From: Armigeres subalbatus
Taxonomy: Eukaryota > Arthropoda > Insecta > Diptera > Culicidae
Direction: 5' to 3'
NCBI RefSeq assembly: GCF_024139115.2
Contig: NC_085140.1
Coordinates: 16,747,085 to 16,811,084 of the forward strand
DNA: 64,000 bases
Below the pieces are notes generated by a model. The model saw only the letters and a program-made list of their open reading frames with translations, did no database searches and was not told the origin of the DNA. Shown here piece after piece: positions 21,784 to 34,324 of the stretch. Numbering within the stretch: position 1 is the stretch's first letter; each line of letters begins with the position of its first letter. Both the position numbers and the translations under genes were made by a program.

Positions 21784-21847
21784 GGATTGATTTCAAAATA
21801 TCCCTCTACTCGCTTGAGAGCAGAAAAGCGGCTCTATCCGCAGCACC
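21784..21847 (+). repeat. 64-bp direct repeat flanking a hAT-like MITE, copy 1
   Basis: GGATTGATTTCAAAATATCC through CTCTATCCGCAGCACC; near-identical at 22720-22783. Confidence 0.7.
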
Positions 21848-21914
21848 CAGATCCAGATAAACTTTATGTGTGGTCTCGAATTAGCAATTATTTAATTTAT
21901 GTGTGGTTCTATAT

Positions 21915-22623
21915 TAGGGTGGCTCAAATTAGTATGGGAAAAACTTTTTTCAATTTTTTTGATGGGCCGCCCTCTTATTCGGTTCTATTTGATGCCTTGG
22001 TGCTCTGGACAAAATTTCAGCCAAATCGGTCAACGTTTGGGCGGTGCTAAACTCGTTGGAAGTTTGTATGCAAAAATGTATGCAGAAACATCCAAAAACA
22101 GTGAATTGCAGTTGGACGGCACAAATTACGAATAAGAACTTTAATACTCATTCAGATCTTGTAGAATTTAATACAGAATGTTATGCAGAAAACCGCGAGA
22201 AGTTTCAAGTTTGCCCGGCTAAGTTATTAGCATTTCTCTGAAGTGGGGTTTGAGCAAATTTCGTTTCTTTTACCTTTGAAAAGAAATAAATTCACCCCTA
22301 CAACACTCCAGTAAAATGCTAATATCTTTGCCTAATAAACTCTAATCTTCTCGCGGTTTTCAGCATAACATTCTGTATTTATTTCTACAAGAACTGAATG
22401 AGAATCATGGTTCTTGATCGTAAATTGTGCCATCCAACTGCAAATCACTTTTTTGTGATGTTTCTGCATACATTTTTTCATATAAACTTTCAACGAGTTT
22501 AGCACCGCCCAAACGTTGGCCGATTTGGCTGAAATTTTGTCCACAGCATCAGGGCATCAAATAGAACCGAATAAGAGGGCGGCCCATCAAAAAATTTGTA
22601 AAAGTGTTTTTTGAGCCACCCTA
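21915..22623. mobile_element. hAT-like MITE family E, copy 1
   Basis: Long inverted ends TAGGGTGGCTCAAATTAGTA and TTTTTTGAGCCACCCTA, flanked by TTCTATAT (21907-21914 and 22625-22632, with one extra A on the right). The arms extend more than 200 bp (GATGGGCCGCCCTCTTATTC on both sides). Open frames across it are by-products of the arms. A sister copy lies at 50425-51128. Confidence 0.8.
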
Positions 22624-22719
22624 ATTCTATATATATATATCGATTATATTAGGGTGGAGCTATTGCAAAAAATTATAACGGCGACACATATATCTTATAT
22701 AGATATTTTTGGCAGTGTA

Positions 22720-22783
22720 GGATTGATTTCAAAATATCCCGTTACTCGCTTGAGAGCAGAAAAGCGGCTCTATCCGCAGCACC
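22720..22783 (+). repeat. 64-bp direct repeat, copy 2
   Basis: See 21784-21847. Confidence 0.7.
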
Positions 22784-22789
22784 TATTGA

Positions 22790-23160
22790 AAAATTGAATT
22801 TTACTGGGCACTGATAAATCGGTAGACCAACCAATCGCGTATGTGCATCGCAAGCACAGGCATCAAAATGCAACTTACGGGCTCGACTCCAATCCTCAGT
22901 TCAATTAAGTTTTCTCGGAGAGCGGACACAACGATGACGCCCGTAGCAGCAGTCTCAGCAGAAAGCGGAACATCGAGAGGCCATCGCCAAAAGCAACAAT
23001 CTTCGGACTATCGTTTAGTTACTGTTAGTGGCGCATTGTGGAAAGAAAATCGGTTCTTCTCAGGATCAAAATTTTATGAGAAGAAAGGGTTGATTGCAAA
23101 AATGGCATCGATTACGGTTCCGGATACCGGATAGAAAAGTGAAATTTTTACGCAAGGTAC
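22790..23160 (+). other. Stretch with an unrecognised 97-codon open frame
   Basis: 22841-23134 is open and of ordinary composition (MCIASTGIKMQLTGSTPILS onward), but it matches nothing I know, has no splice context and starts within repeats. Probably chance. Confidence 0.15.
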
Positions 23161-23164
23161 GGAC

Positions 23165-23549
23165 TAGAGACCTCGATAAGAGAAACGCGGATAGAAAACT
23201 CTTCTAACACTGCAGCCAATCTTCTTCATTAAAGAACAACACATGAAAAGGAAGAAACGGTTTATCCAGGTAAAATTTAACATGTCACTATTTAACGTGT
23301 TCATATCACATGACAATACATTCCAATAAACAAAGCAATTGCATTTCATAATCTATCATTGATTTGCATAACAATTGTAAAATGCATTCAAAATTTGTTC
23401 ATTCATAAATAGTATTAAATCGAATTGAGCCGTTTTCAGTATTTGTGCCGATGTTTTGACTGCTTGGTAGGTCTCTTGCTCGATTGGCTGCTGTTTTGAC
23501 GGTTCGATTGGCGGCACATGCCAATCCGCGTTTCTCTTATCAAGGAATC
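23165..23549. mobile_element. TIR element
   Basis: Left TAGAGACCTCGATAAGAGAA then ACGCGGAT; right ATCCGCGTTTCTCTTATCAAGG, i.e. near-perfect 22-bp inverted ends. The outer terminus resembles that of the MITE at 14730. Target duplication not resolved. Confidence 0.6.
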
Positions 23550-23799
23550 TTTGGACGGAATATCATTTGTTTGCTATGAATGATTAGAAAGGCGCATTGC
23601 GGATCAAAATCGATTCTTATCAAATCTACCATTGTATGCAAGAGAAGGTAGAGCCGAAGTATTTTCTTCAAAGTGCAAATCGTAACCGCCTGGCGACGGT
23701 AGAAAGTTGGAATAGGTAGCAGTCTCACATCATTGAGTTGCGTTAGCAGTCAAACGAGATTTTCCCAAGATTCTCATTTCGGTATTTTTGCTGTTTATT

Positions 23800-23972
23800 A
23801 TTCGCGAAGTCGAAGCAAAATTCTTCACACAAACAATGACAGTTCTTTACGGGTTTTTACAGTAGAGCAACAGAGAGAAGGGGATGGCGGCCATGTTTCA
23901 CTCAAACTCTGACAGATAGCAATGGGATTTCCCATAGGAGGGAAGAGCAGAATTTGCTTCGACTTCGCGAAT
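23800..23972. mobile_element. TIR element
   Basis: ATTCGCGAAGTCGAAGCAAA at the left and TTTGCTTCGACTTCGCGAAT at the right, about 170 bp apart. Confidence 0.65.
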
Positions 23973-23989
23973 TGAAAAGGCGCGTCATT

Positions 23990-24145
23990 GGAAACAAAAC
24001 CATCATTTTACACGAGTTTGCATCGGTGATGACGAAATCGAGGTGGTTGAAGAGTTCATGTACTTGAGAAATTCGGTTCCGCATCATGGCAGGAAATCGT
24101 ACGTACTTTGGACTCCGCAAAACACTCCGATCGAATACATATTTA
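23990..24145 (+). pseudogene. RTE-like LINE fragment
   Basis: Two frames give IGDDEIEVVEEFMYL and then MAGNRTYFGLRKTLRSN, which in intact RTE-like ORF2 sit close together just after the RT palm. A short deletion/frameshift separates them. The same region is seen in the copies at 36.8 and 53.6 kb. Confidence 0.65.
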
Positions 24146-24309
24146 GTTTGCCGCCAATACCAAATTGACTACCTACTAATAATGTTGTTCAATTTCTTAT
24201 CATTACAAGGTACACTATATATAATAGCCCTGTTTGTATGTCCGGTGACTATAGCCAACCAGACGCAGCACGCGGGGAAATTCTCACGAAAAAAATAAAA
24301 TATTTGACA

Positions 24310-24767
24310 CTTCAATTCTTTTTGCCTTTCTCGTACAACAAAGTTGTACCAGAAGGCTATAATTTCACTCCAAAAGTGTGTATGTGTGTAGCACATAAAT
24401 ATTTTTTTTTGTTAAACGCGTTTCATATAGAAGGGCTTGACAGATTCGAGTGCAACTGGTTTCATTCGACGGAGCAAATTTCCTAGTTGGACACTATTGT
24501 TTTTGTTTTTTAATAAATCAAGCAGTTTGGATTATATTTTTATTTTTTAATCAACAAAAACACAAATGCACATTGAATCATTAATCATTTTAGCCGTGGC
24601 GCAACCCACGGTAAGTAATTTTTAAGCAACGTACTAGAATTGCACCAAATCTTTTTACCGCCGAAATGTAGGCAATAAGCACTGTATTTACAACATTAAT
24701 TCGAATTCAACATATTGAATCGAGAAAGGCATCATCACCACCGGTGGATAAATTTGGGTTTTACTAT
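24310..24767. repeat. Unnamed repeat family A, copy 2
   Basis: Starts TGCCTTTCTCGTACAACAAA with a self-pairing GTACAACAAAGTTGTAC and ends CGAGAAAGGCATCATCACC followed by GGTTTT. Termini and order match 51237-51962. Confidence 0.6.
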
Positions 24768-24769
24768 CA

Positions 24770-25890
24770 GATGCAGAAAACAAAACCAGTGACAACCTTA
24801 GACAACCAGACACAGCATTTGAAAAAAATCACAGGCAACAGATTTTTTTAATGCATGAATTAATGAACCGTTTATATAAAAAAACACTTGCCACGGGCGC
24901 TACTGCGTCCACAAATAAACTAGTATAGAATAAAAACCACAATTTTCAAGAAAATTTTGATTGCAGCATTCTCGTATAAGCGCAAATATGCGCAAGCAAA
25001 TCGCTCACTGAAAGGTGGTACTAGAGTTATATTTCAATCCCCCATTTACAGATTAGGGGACATTTGAGGACATTAGGTTTGCGGGACCATTTTATAGCGA
25101 AGAATTATAATAATTAAAGTTTTTGTTCTACAACTTTTTGATATTAATCCTCGCGTGCAAAACAAACCAAACTATCCGAAAACTAAAGTTTTAAACTTTG
25201 AAATGGTATATAAAACTTTATATTTGGAGAAAAATTGACTTCTTAACATACAAATCAAAGTAAGTAATGATTTTTTATTTTTATCAGCTTTTTTCACTTC
25301 GCCAGCCCATATCTTTAGACTGAATAAACATAGTGCTTTAATATTTTCCGATTTTCTTATCTAGGGTATATACTTTCATATGATATATAAATTAGAAAAA
25401 TTGGAGTCAGTAAATTTTCCGATTAAAAGCCACCCTTTTCCCCTTAGTGCTATGGTGAGGTGCAGCTGTTGGGAGAAATATCCATCGAGAAAAACCATCC
25501 GAGTGGCAACCTTGGGTCAAAGCATGTACAGTGTTTTGCTTTCACAATGTACTCTCAAAATACGATTTGGAAAAAATACGATATGTAAAATTTCAAAACG
25601 CAAACTTCTCGGAGCCATTCAGATGATCAATTGGTGCCAGTTTACAGGTGATGGATCAATTTTATTTAGGAAATCTACGGAAATCCTGCGGAATTTCGAT
25701 TCAAATCACCTGTAACGGAATGTTTCGAAATGCCGCATATCTTTTTGCAATACTGCTGTCGTGCGCTCCACGCTGCACTTACTTAATAAAGGTTGGTATC
25801 GTGTTCAAAAGAAATTCCTTTTTCTATCCCAATCCCATGTTAAATTCCGTTTACTGAATCGGAAAAGTAAAAAGTTGAAAAGAAATTTCT
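24770..25890. other. Long unannotated stretch
   Basis: AT-rich; short open frames at 25380-25857 show no recognisable domain or splice context. Confidence 0.4.
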
Positions 25891-25894
25891 TCAA

Positions 25895-26109
25895 CAGTAT
25901 CCACCTGAAAAGAACAAAAATCAAAAAGGGAATTTGTAAGGTTCCCACGCAAACTAATGGGAGATGTCACTTTACTTTCGGAAAAATAGTCTGCTCGATT
26001 ATTCCGCAAGTAAAAGTGACATTTTGCTCCGTGCAGATCAGTTGTCAAAATTCCGCTTGGTAATATTGAACAAAGTTCCGTAACCTCTCTACTTTTTAAG
26101 TGGATACTG
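25895..26109. mobile_element. Probable TIR element
   Basis: CAGTATCCACCTGAAAAG and, inverted, CAGTATCCACTTAAAAAG about 215 bp apart. Also internal palindromic AAAGTGACAT/ATGTCACTTT. No target duplication seen. Confidence 0.5.
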
Positions 26110-26363
26110 GGCCTAACTCTGAAATTTAAATAAAATTTTATCTTTACTAAGACATAATTACGAAACATTTTTTATTACAACATTTTTTTTTCAAAAAGGT
26201 CATTTTTATGGATTTAAAATATTTGAACACATAAAGGTGTTGTTGGAGCTTCTTTCTAGTAATTGAACACATTTTACCTTCATCAACATTAATTTTATAA
26301 TCAATCGGACACGGTTGAACATCAGTACAATATGCACTTTGTGACTATACATAAAAACTTTTA

Positions 26364-26711
26364 AGGCCCGATGTCCACGTAACGTCTTTACAATGTCACG
26401 TGTGCGCAGCGTTAAAATAATGCAGGTGTGCATCGGCGCGCCGACACTGCGTTTCTGCTTTTTCCCGATGCACACTTGAGCATTTTTAACCCCGATTGAA
26501 CGCAGTGTTAAATAAGCCGCTACGTGGGAATCGGACGTAAGGCTCGATGCCCACGAAGCGTCTTTTCAACGGTGTGTGCAAGCCGCGTTCAAAGGTCGCA
26601 AGTGTGCATCGGAAAAAAGGCGGAACGCAGTGTCGGCGCGCCGATGCACACCTTCGTCATTCTCACGCTGCTTACATGTGGCGTTGAAAAAACACTACGT
26701 GGGCATCGGCA
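26364..26711. mobile_element. Large palindromic element directly 3' of the transporter gene
   Basis: The two halves (26364-26530 and 26541-26711) are inverted copies: GTGTGCATCGGCGCGCCGAC and its complement, with ends GGCCCGATGTCCACGTAACG / CTACGTGGGCATCGGC. Each half also has inverted ends. It ends ~16 bp from the stop codon of the reverse-strand gene, so the 3' UTR must run into it. Confidence 0.7.
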
Positions 26712-26727
26712 CTAATGCTTCCAAAGC

Positions 26728-28171
26728 CTACAGCATCATTTCTTGAATTTCTTCGAATGATTTGCCTTTGGTTTCCGGGATTAGAAGGTATATCATCACG
26801 GTGGTTCCAGCGGTACTAATGGCAAAAATCCAGAATGCTACGTACGTCCCTGCTCCATCCGATATGACTTGAAACATTTTCAAAACCATAAACACTATAA
26901 ACGATGTTATCACAGAAAATACTGAATTTGCATTGGCTTTGATCGATTTAGGGAACACTTCGCCCAGAATCGCAAAAGGAACAGTTGCCAAGCCGAGCGC
27001 ATACGATACGATGAATTCCAGAGTAGCCACGAACGGCACCCAGCTGAAAGCATCCACATCATACCCCTTGGCATCTAATGTGAAATAGATGCTGCAGATC
27101 GCCAATCCAACGAACGAGCCGATACTTGAAAACAACAACATTGGTCGACGTCCAGCTCTGTCGACGAAAAACGTTGGAACAAAAACTGCCATTAGCTGAA
27201 CTACTCCCAACATGATAGACAACTCTGCTGCTGAAAAGTTCATATCCAGCTTCGAAAAAATGGTTTGAGCATATCCAAGAATGGCGTTGATACCGGTTAG
27301 TTGCATCCCAAAGGACAGCAATAGAATAATTCCCAAACTTTTTCGATTACGTTTCGTGAAAAGGTCGGTAAGCGAGGCTCGTTCGTGTCGATTCCTTTCA
27401 ATCAGTGATCGCATTTGATGATACTCTTGCCGAAATCGTTCGCTGTTAAAGTCGCATCTTCTTAACCAACGTAAACTTTCCACAGCGGCATCGTCATTGC
27501 CACGAGCAAGGTAATAGTACGGCGACTCAGGCACCCAGCAGAATGTTACTAAAAATATGATCGGAATGCTGAAATTTATCCAAGCCAATGTGCGAAAACT
27601 GACAAACGGCCCAACACTGTATTGCAATAGAAACGCCAATTTAGCCATAACGGCTACTAGAACGCCTGTGGAACCACGAATATTCTTAGAAGATATCTCT
27701 CCCAGATAGATTGGAGCAGCTGCCAAGGACGTTCCATACGATATTCCATGAAGAAAACGTGCTACGTATATCGTGGGTACATTTGAAGCGAACACTATCA
27801 TGATCCATCCCAACATCAGCGGGATCATCGATACGATCATTGTGTATTTTCGACCATAACGATCCACTAACGGACTCATGACGACCGATCCTAAACAACC
27901 TCCTATCGATAGAATCGAAACGATCCATGATCCTTGGGCTGCTGTCACCTCGATGTGCGATTGTGGACTAAGCAGCGCTGGAATTGCTGGAGATGACCAT
28001 CCGGCTGCCGATACAGATGCGACCAGCGATAGCGTAGCTGCATGAAAGTATATTTGATGATTAGATTACTGGAAATATAGAATATGAACTATGTTCGTGT
28101 GTACCAGAAACTGCCGCAAAATACTCGTATCGGTAGTTGATTGATTCAGTTTCTTTATTATTGGTGACCAT
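26728..28171 (-). CDS. Facilitated trehalose transporter Tret1-like (MFS sugar transporter), two exons
   Basis: Exons 28171-28105 (67 nt) and 28037-26728; the intron is 67 bp with GT donor after GTTTCTG and acceptor TTTCATGCAG. The product is 458 residues, MVTNNKETESINYRYEYFAA at the N-terminus, close to the usual ~470-500. Family motifs: GSWIVSILSIGG (~58), DRYGRKYT (~81), PESPYYYLARG (~195), DRAGRRP (~315), PETKGKSFEEIQEM at the C-terminus, with about 12 hydrophobic segments. The family moves trehalose or other sugars down a gradient across the plasma membrane; insects use it to supply haemolymph sugar. I chose the ATG at 28171 because the neighbouring paralogue has a first coding exon of exactly the same length and phase. 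An in-frame upstream ATG exists (28306) and cannot be excluded. Confidence 0.9.
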
Positions 28172-28309
28172 CCTAACCGCTTCGTAAACTAGTACTGAAG
28201 GTTTGGTAATGGGGGTGCAACGGTGTAATCTAAGCATTTCGGTATAAAATTTAGTTATCAAGGTGTACAATAAGATTTCGACAGCGATTTGACAAACACA
28301 CGACACGAG

Positions 28310-29065
28310 ACTTTCTTCCCATTAACGAGCAACTATACTAGAAGATAATGCGCCGAATGTTTGCATCTCGTTCATTCACTTGTTCGTTGCCTGTATTGAT
28401 AGTCATCAGTGATTCAGTCAAATCAATCAAGTAGGCACTTTCCCATTCTAGTAGTATGTAATCCAAGCACAAATGAATGTAATGTTTATTGGTTTACGAG
28501 GTTAGTGGCCAATACCGGCATTCAAGTTACAAAGAAAAAAAAATGCTTCACTGCTGTCGTCTTATCAGGAGCTCTGTATTTATGAGAGTGCAATTGACCG
28601 AATTTCGGAAGTAGGGGAAGATCCCCCAGTGACACATAAACCCTTCAACGAAAAACTCTCTAATAGTCTAGGTTATGTTAACTGGTATATTCCATACAGA
28701 AAATATGATCTTTGAAGGTTCATACAGATTCAAATGAACCATATTTGAGCATTTGAATACGTTTTTAATGTATTTTAATTATGCATGTTGGTGGAAAATA
28801 TCACTGTTCAGAAAAGTGTCCCCTAGTACCGGATATGTTAATGTGAACTCTCCAGCTAAATTTCTTACATCCTACTGCAAGTTCCAACCTTTTCCATTGT
28901 CATTTTCAACATTTTTTTTTGCTTGTTTCTGTAGTTTGCTGATACCTTGCTGATAGTAAGAAGAAACAATTAAATTTAAGTAGGTTCAACAATCCCGACG
29001 TAAAAAATGGTTATTTGCTCATATGAAAAATTTCACTATTCGGATGTCGGACACCGAAAGGGATT
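28310..29065. other. 5' flank of the reverse-strand transporter
   Basis: Non-coding. Around 28610, TAGGGGAAGATCCCCCAGTG looks like one end of another TA-type MITE with a possible partner near 28820 (AAAGTGTCCCCTAGTA). No other gene recognised. Confidence 0.3.
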
Positions 29066-29069
29066 TCGC

Positions 29070-29335
29070 AACATAATCTTCTATATTATAAAAATGAAAT
29101 GTTCTGTGTTCGTATCCGCATAACTCGAAAACGGCTGGATGGATTTTCTTCATTCCTTCAGCAGATATGTTTGTTACAGTTTCCGACGGGTTTATATGAT
29201 ATTTCCTCATGTAAAAATTCCGAGTAAGGATGAGAAAACTGAAATTAAGATTTGTATAGGAATTTCGCTTGAGTGGTTCAGAACGCGCATTTTCGCCTAC
29301 TGTGCAGGACAACGTCTGCCGTGATATATATAAGA
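29070..29335 (+). mobile_element. Helitron-like fragment (tentative)
   Basis: TCTATATTATAAAAATGAAA then CGCATAACTCGAAAACGGCT and, toward the end, CAGGACAACGTCTGCCG. This combination is familiar from non-autonomous Helitrons of arthropods. The CTRR terminus and hairpin are not clear, so family and extent are tentative. Confidence 0.35.
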
Positions 29336-29800
29336 ATACAAGAAACATGATCGTTGTTCAAAATATGGCTTACATTTACCAAAACCACATAATCAGAATG
29401 TTCGATTGATTGTAAAATTATCCCTTCAATCCTTCTAAGGTAAGGTGGAATATTAAAATTTTGAGCATTTTTTTGTATTTCAAATTTAGAATAAAGCTTA
29501 CAATATAAGGATCTAATATTCCTTGCAAGTAAAGAACATTTAAATAGTTTTTTTGCACTACATTATAGAGTAAAGGTTGGTTTACAGTTCGGAAAACGTT
29601 ACGGCGAGATTTGTTCCGCGATTTCGATACGTGTTTTGCTCGGGACAGTTTTCCGCCGATAAGTCCCCCCTGTCAAAACATTTTCCGTAACTGGGTTGTA
29701 CACTTCAGGGATTTGGTTCGGATTTATCGAAACAAGAGTTGGAAAGAAAAGGAGACAAGGGTGGCGTAGCGGGAGAAAGGAAGAGAATGAGTGAGTGAGT

Positions 29801-30150
<350 letters not shown>

Positions 30151-30199
30151 GAGAGAGTGAGGGAGAGCAAGAGAGAGAGAGAGAGAGAGAGAGAGTGAG

Positions 30200-31500
30200 A
30201 GAGAGAATGAGTTAGAGCGAGTGAATGAGAATGAGGTAGAGCAAGTGAGTGAGAATGAGTTAGATCAAGTGAGTGAGAATGAGTTAGAGCGAGTGAGTGA
30301 GAATGAGTTAGATCGAGTGCGTGAGAATGAGTTAGAGTGCGTGAGTGAGAATGAGTTAGAGTGAGTGAGTGAGAATGAGTTAGAGCGAATGAGTGAGAAT
30401 GAGTTAGAGCGAGTGAGTGAGAATGAGTTAGAGCGAATGAGTGAGAATGAGTTAGAGCGAGTGAGTGAGAATGAGTTAGAGCGAGTGAGTGAGAATGAGT
30501 TAGAGCGAGTGAGTGAGAATGAGTTAGAGCGAGTGAGTGAGAATGAGTTAGAAGGAGTGAGTGAGAATGAGTTAGAGCGAGTGAGTGAGAATGAGTTAGA
30601 GCGAGTGAATGAGAATGAGGTAGAGCAAGTGAGTGAGAATGAGTTAGAGCGAGGGCGTGAGAATGAGTTAGATCGAGTGAGTGAGAATGAGTTAGATCGA
30701 GTGCGTGAGAATGAGTTAGAGTGAGTGAGTGAGAATGAGTTAGAGTGAGTGAGTGAGAATGAGTTAGAGCGAGTGAGTGAGAATGAGTTAGAGCGAGTGA
30801 GTGAGAATGAGTTAGAGCGAATGAGTGAGAATGAGTTAGAGCGAGTGAGTGAGAATGAGTTAGAGCGAGTGAGTGAGAATGAGTTAGAGCGAGTGAGTGA
30901 GAATGAGTTAGAGCGAGTGAGTGAGAATGAGTTAGAAGGAGTGAGTGAGAATGAGTTAGAGCGAGTGAGTGAGAATGAGTTAGAGCGAGTGAGTGAGAAT
31001 GAGTTAGAGTGAGTGAGTGAGAATGAGTAAGAGCGAGTGAGTGAGAATGAGTTAGAGCGAGTGAGTGAGAATGAGTTAGAGCGAGTGAGTGAGAATGAGT
31101 TAGAGCGAGTGAGTGAGAATGAGTTAGAGCGAGTGAGTGAGAATGAGTAAGAGCGAGTGAGTGAGAATGAGTAAGAGCGAGTGAGTGAGAATGAGTTAGA
31201 GCGAGTGAGTGAGAATGAGTTAGAGCGAATGAGTGAGAATGAGTTAGAGCGAGTGAGTGAGAATGAGTTAGAGCGAGTGAGTGAGAATGAGTTAGAAGGA
31301 GTGAGTGAGAATGAGTTAGAGCGAGTGAGTGAGAATGAGTTAGAGCGAGTGAGTGAGAATGAGTTAGAGCGAGTGAGTGAGAATGAGTAAGAGCGAGTGA
31401 GTGAGAATGAGTAAGAGCGAGTGAGTGAGAATGAGTTAGAGCGAGTGAGTGAGAATGAGGTAGAGCGAGTGAGTAAGAATGAGCTTGAGCAGTGAGTGCG
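30200..31500. repeat. 24-bp minisatellite
   Basis: Unit GAGTGAGTGAGAATGAGTTA plus GAGC, about 50 copies with scattered substitutions. Because 24 is a multiple of 3 it reads as an 8-residue ERVSENEL repeat, broken by stops wherever GTTAGAG becomes GTAAGAG or CGA becomes TGA. It clearly derives from the adjacent GA tract. Confidence 0.9.
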
Positions 31501-31905
31501 AATGAGTTAGAGCGACAGACTGAGTGAGAATGAGTTAGAGCGACAGACTGAGCGAGAATGAGGTAGAGCGACAGACTGAGTGAGAATGAGTTAGAGCGAC
31601 AGACTGAGTGAGAATGAGCTAGAGCGACAGACTGAGTGAGAATGAGTTAGAGCGACAGACTGAGTAAGAATAAGTTAGAGCGACAGACTGAGTGAGAATA
31701 AGTTAGTGCGACAGACTGAGTGAGAATGAGTTAGAGCGACAGACTGAGTGAGAATGAGTTAGAACGACAGACTGAGTGAGAATGAGTTAGAGCGACAGAC
31801 TGAGTGAGAATGAGTTAGAACGACAGACTGAGTGAGAATGAGTAAGAGCGACAGAGTGAGAACGAGTTAGAGCGAGTGAGTGAGAACGAGTTAGAGCGAG
31901 TGAGT
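31500..31905. repeat. 28-bp minisatellite
   Basis: Unit GACAGACTGAGTGAGAATGA plus GTTAGAGC, about 13 copies, then two or three 24-bp-type units with AACGAG. The 28-bp unit is the 24-bp unit with an altered, longer left part. Confidence 0.9.
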
Positions 31906-32499
31906 GAGGATGAGAGAGAGACAGAGATTTTTTGTCAAATTTACGCAAATTGTCAAATTATTTGGCTTCAATAAGCTTAACTTGGCATATGCTGTTGTAG
32001 TGTATGATTGGTTGCATCAACAACATCGTTTTGACACTTATAGTACCGGTTTTTTAACTGCTATGCTTGAGCATAATACTGCCCCCACTCGCATTACAGT
32101 CCCATTTGACTTTTCGTCAGTTTTGAGTTAGCCCAATAAATAGGGTTCATTTCTTATGTACTTCCATAAATCATAATAAAAACTGCGATTTTGTATGCCT
32201 ATGAGTGAAAAAAATCATAGTCATAGTCCCATATTGAAAGTACCCGCATAACAAACCCACTAAGAATTTACATGAACTAATTGCTCAAAACTAAACAATG
32301 TTTCGATCAAACTAAATCGCTTTACGGTAATCCAGCGAATGATGAGTAACGTAGCAAAATTTTAGCAAGATACGATAATGTTTCAATTTATTAGATTTTT
32401 TAAAAGTTTCATATAGAAGATTTGGAACTTCAATAGCTGTTATCTCAGTAGGCGAAAAAACGATATGGGACTAATATGTGGGTGGGGCAGAATAGATGT

Positions 32500-33030
32500 A
32501 TTTCCGAACGAATTTCTAAAGGAATTCCTTAAAACATTTTCGAGGAATCTGAGATGAGTCAGCCGTGGGCTGAAAATCTCATTAATAAAGACATTAAAAA
32601 TTCCGAGGAATGTGCTATAGGAACTCGTAAAAGAATTTACAAAGGAATCGTCAAATGATTTTCTGAAGGAATATCCGTACGAAGTTCTGAAGGAATTCCC
32701 GAAGAAAGTCCCAAACGAATTTCCAGAATAATTCTTGAAGAAGTTTACTAAAGTTCCTCTAAATTAGTTATTAATAAAATCGATCGAATTTTCGAAGAAA
32801 TTTTAAAAGAATATTTGCAAAAATCTCTAAAGTATTTTACGAAGGATACCTTGAAGGATTTTTTTTAATGGAATTCTGGAGGAAGTTCCGAAGGAATTCC
32901 TGAGGGAATTTTTTTTGAAGCAATTCTTAGAATGTCTCTTTGAAGGAATTTCCAATTTAATTTCCTGGAGGAATTTTTGAAGGAATACCTGAAGGAATTT
33001 TTGATTGAATGATTGAAGCAATTTCTGGAT
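32500..33030. repeat. Degenerate GGAATTCCTGAAGGAATTTC-type repeat
   Basis: Phrases GAAGGAATTCCTGA, AAGGAATTTCC and GAAGGAATACC recur every ~12-24 bp with heavy decay. Such arrays are common in Aedes. Non-coding. Confidence 0.6.
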
Positions 33031-33033
33031 GAA

Positions 33034-33290
33034 CTAATTTACGAGTCAGGGCCATGAAGCAAAACCGTGCAGAAGGTGACTGGGTTCGATTCCCGATCAG
33101 AATTTCCGGTTTGGAATTTTTTTTGACCTCCCTGGGAATTAAAATGTATCATCGTGTTGGCCTCACGATATATGAATGAAAAATGGTGACCCGGCCCAGA
33201 TAAACCACGCATTTAACACTAAACTGCGAGGCGGCAATGTGCTAATGGGATATGTAACCTCTGCCAATAAGAAGAAAAATATGACGACAA
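33034..33290 (+). mobile_element. tRNA-derived SINE (Feilai-like), decayed
   Basis: Perfect B box GGGTTCGATTCCC at 33082-33094, then CTCCCTGGGAATTAAAATGT, ATCATCGTGTTGGCCTCACG and the 3' part CTGCGAGGCGGCAATGTGCT ending GCCAATAAGAAGAAAAA. The A box is weak. Same family as 52143-52330. Transcribed by RNA polymerase III when intact. Confidence 0.7.
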
Positions 33291-33519
33291 AACATGTTTT
33301 TTTTCTTCTTTATGAAAGAGGCGTTCAACTCTTGGCTGGTTCACTTTTGGAGAAAACATGTGATTGTGAGGCCCAATATTCAGAATTTATAATGAAATTT
33401 TCGAAATTTCACGGAAATTGTTCAGTATTTCAACGAAAATTTTTCCGGAAGGAGAGGTTTTCGGAATTTCAACGGTAATTCTCAAGGAAATCATTGGAAT
33501 TTTCACGAAAAACAACAAA

Positions 33520-33616
33520 AACCCCCCTGCAAAACAAAACCTGCCAAAGCCGTCTTTCCCCCTACTACCTGTGTCCATCTCACCTATATGTGAGATGGAC
33601 ACAGGTAGTAGTATTT
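33520..33616. repeat. MITE family M1 right end abutting a perfect hairpin
   Basis: 33540-33565 (CCTGCCAAAGCCGTCTTTCC) matches the right end of M1. It is followed by a ~24-bp-stem hairpin, TACTACCTGTGTCCATCTCA and its complement, around CTATATG (33563-33614). Confidence 0.65.
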
Positions 33617-33619
33617 CCA

Positions 33620-34324
33620 TCTACCCTCTATAAAAAGCATAATCAATGGAGGCGCATGGTGCTTGTGTTCAACTGATAATTTAACTCAAAGAAGCTAGAA
33701 GAATGCTATTCAATGCGGATGTGCGTGTTGCACTGATAAGAACATCTACTGACAGCATTGGGATGTATATAATTATTAGTCTAACGCATCTTTGAAACAC
33801 AGTATTCTTTGGTTCCATGACATGGAGCCTTTATAAACGTGCTATTGATTTGAAAAAATATATTCAATTCAAAAATCAAGTCTTACAGTTCATCCAAATC
33901 ACTTTCCCCAGTTCATAACTTGCCTTCAATATTTAGAGAATACAAAACGATGCGTCTCTCAGCTGCTATTATATCAGTTCGTTAGCGTAATCATTATCAC
34001 TTTAATTGTGTACATTCGATTTCGGGAGTTATGACCATTTACAATGATAGGGATAATGTAGATAAAAGCGTACCCCGAACGGGCTTTTGTTTCTGTTATC
34101 TGTAATACTCCGTCTGCCTCATGATGGTGATGATTATGATGTCCGAAAGCCAATCAATCAAATATCTCGGATGAAGTAGCTATTTGTGTTATGCTCTGGG
34201 GATATTTCACCTAAGGCATTGACTCATTTGAAATTTTGAGTTAATAGTGATTGGACGTTGGCCTAGGAATTGCTGAAAACCAAGGAATCGAAGTACTTAG
34301 GAAGATTTTACCTTCGCTGTAATC
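33620..34324. other. 5' flank of the forward-strand transporter
   Basis: No element recognised. The transporter promoter must lie here, but I see no convincing TATA box. Confidence 0.3.

Noticed and set aside
28172..28306. Upstream ATG extension of the reverse-strand transporter
   Set aside because: In frame, but the paralogue's exon length supports 28171; the extension has no transporter similarity. Kept only as an alternative.
30365..31390. Proteins made of ERVSENEL repeats
   Set aside because: The 24-bp minisatellite is a multiple of three, so it stays open by construction; stops occur whenever the unit mutates, with no sign of frame protection.
30200..31905. CRISPR-like array
   Set aside because: Units are contiguous tandem repeats without unique spacers and the genome is eukaryotic.
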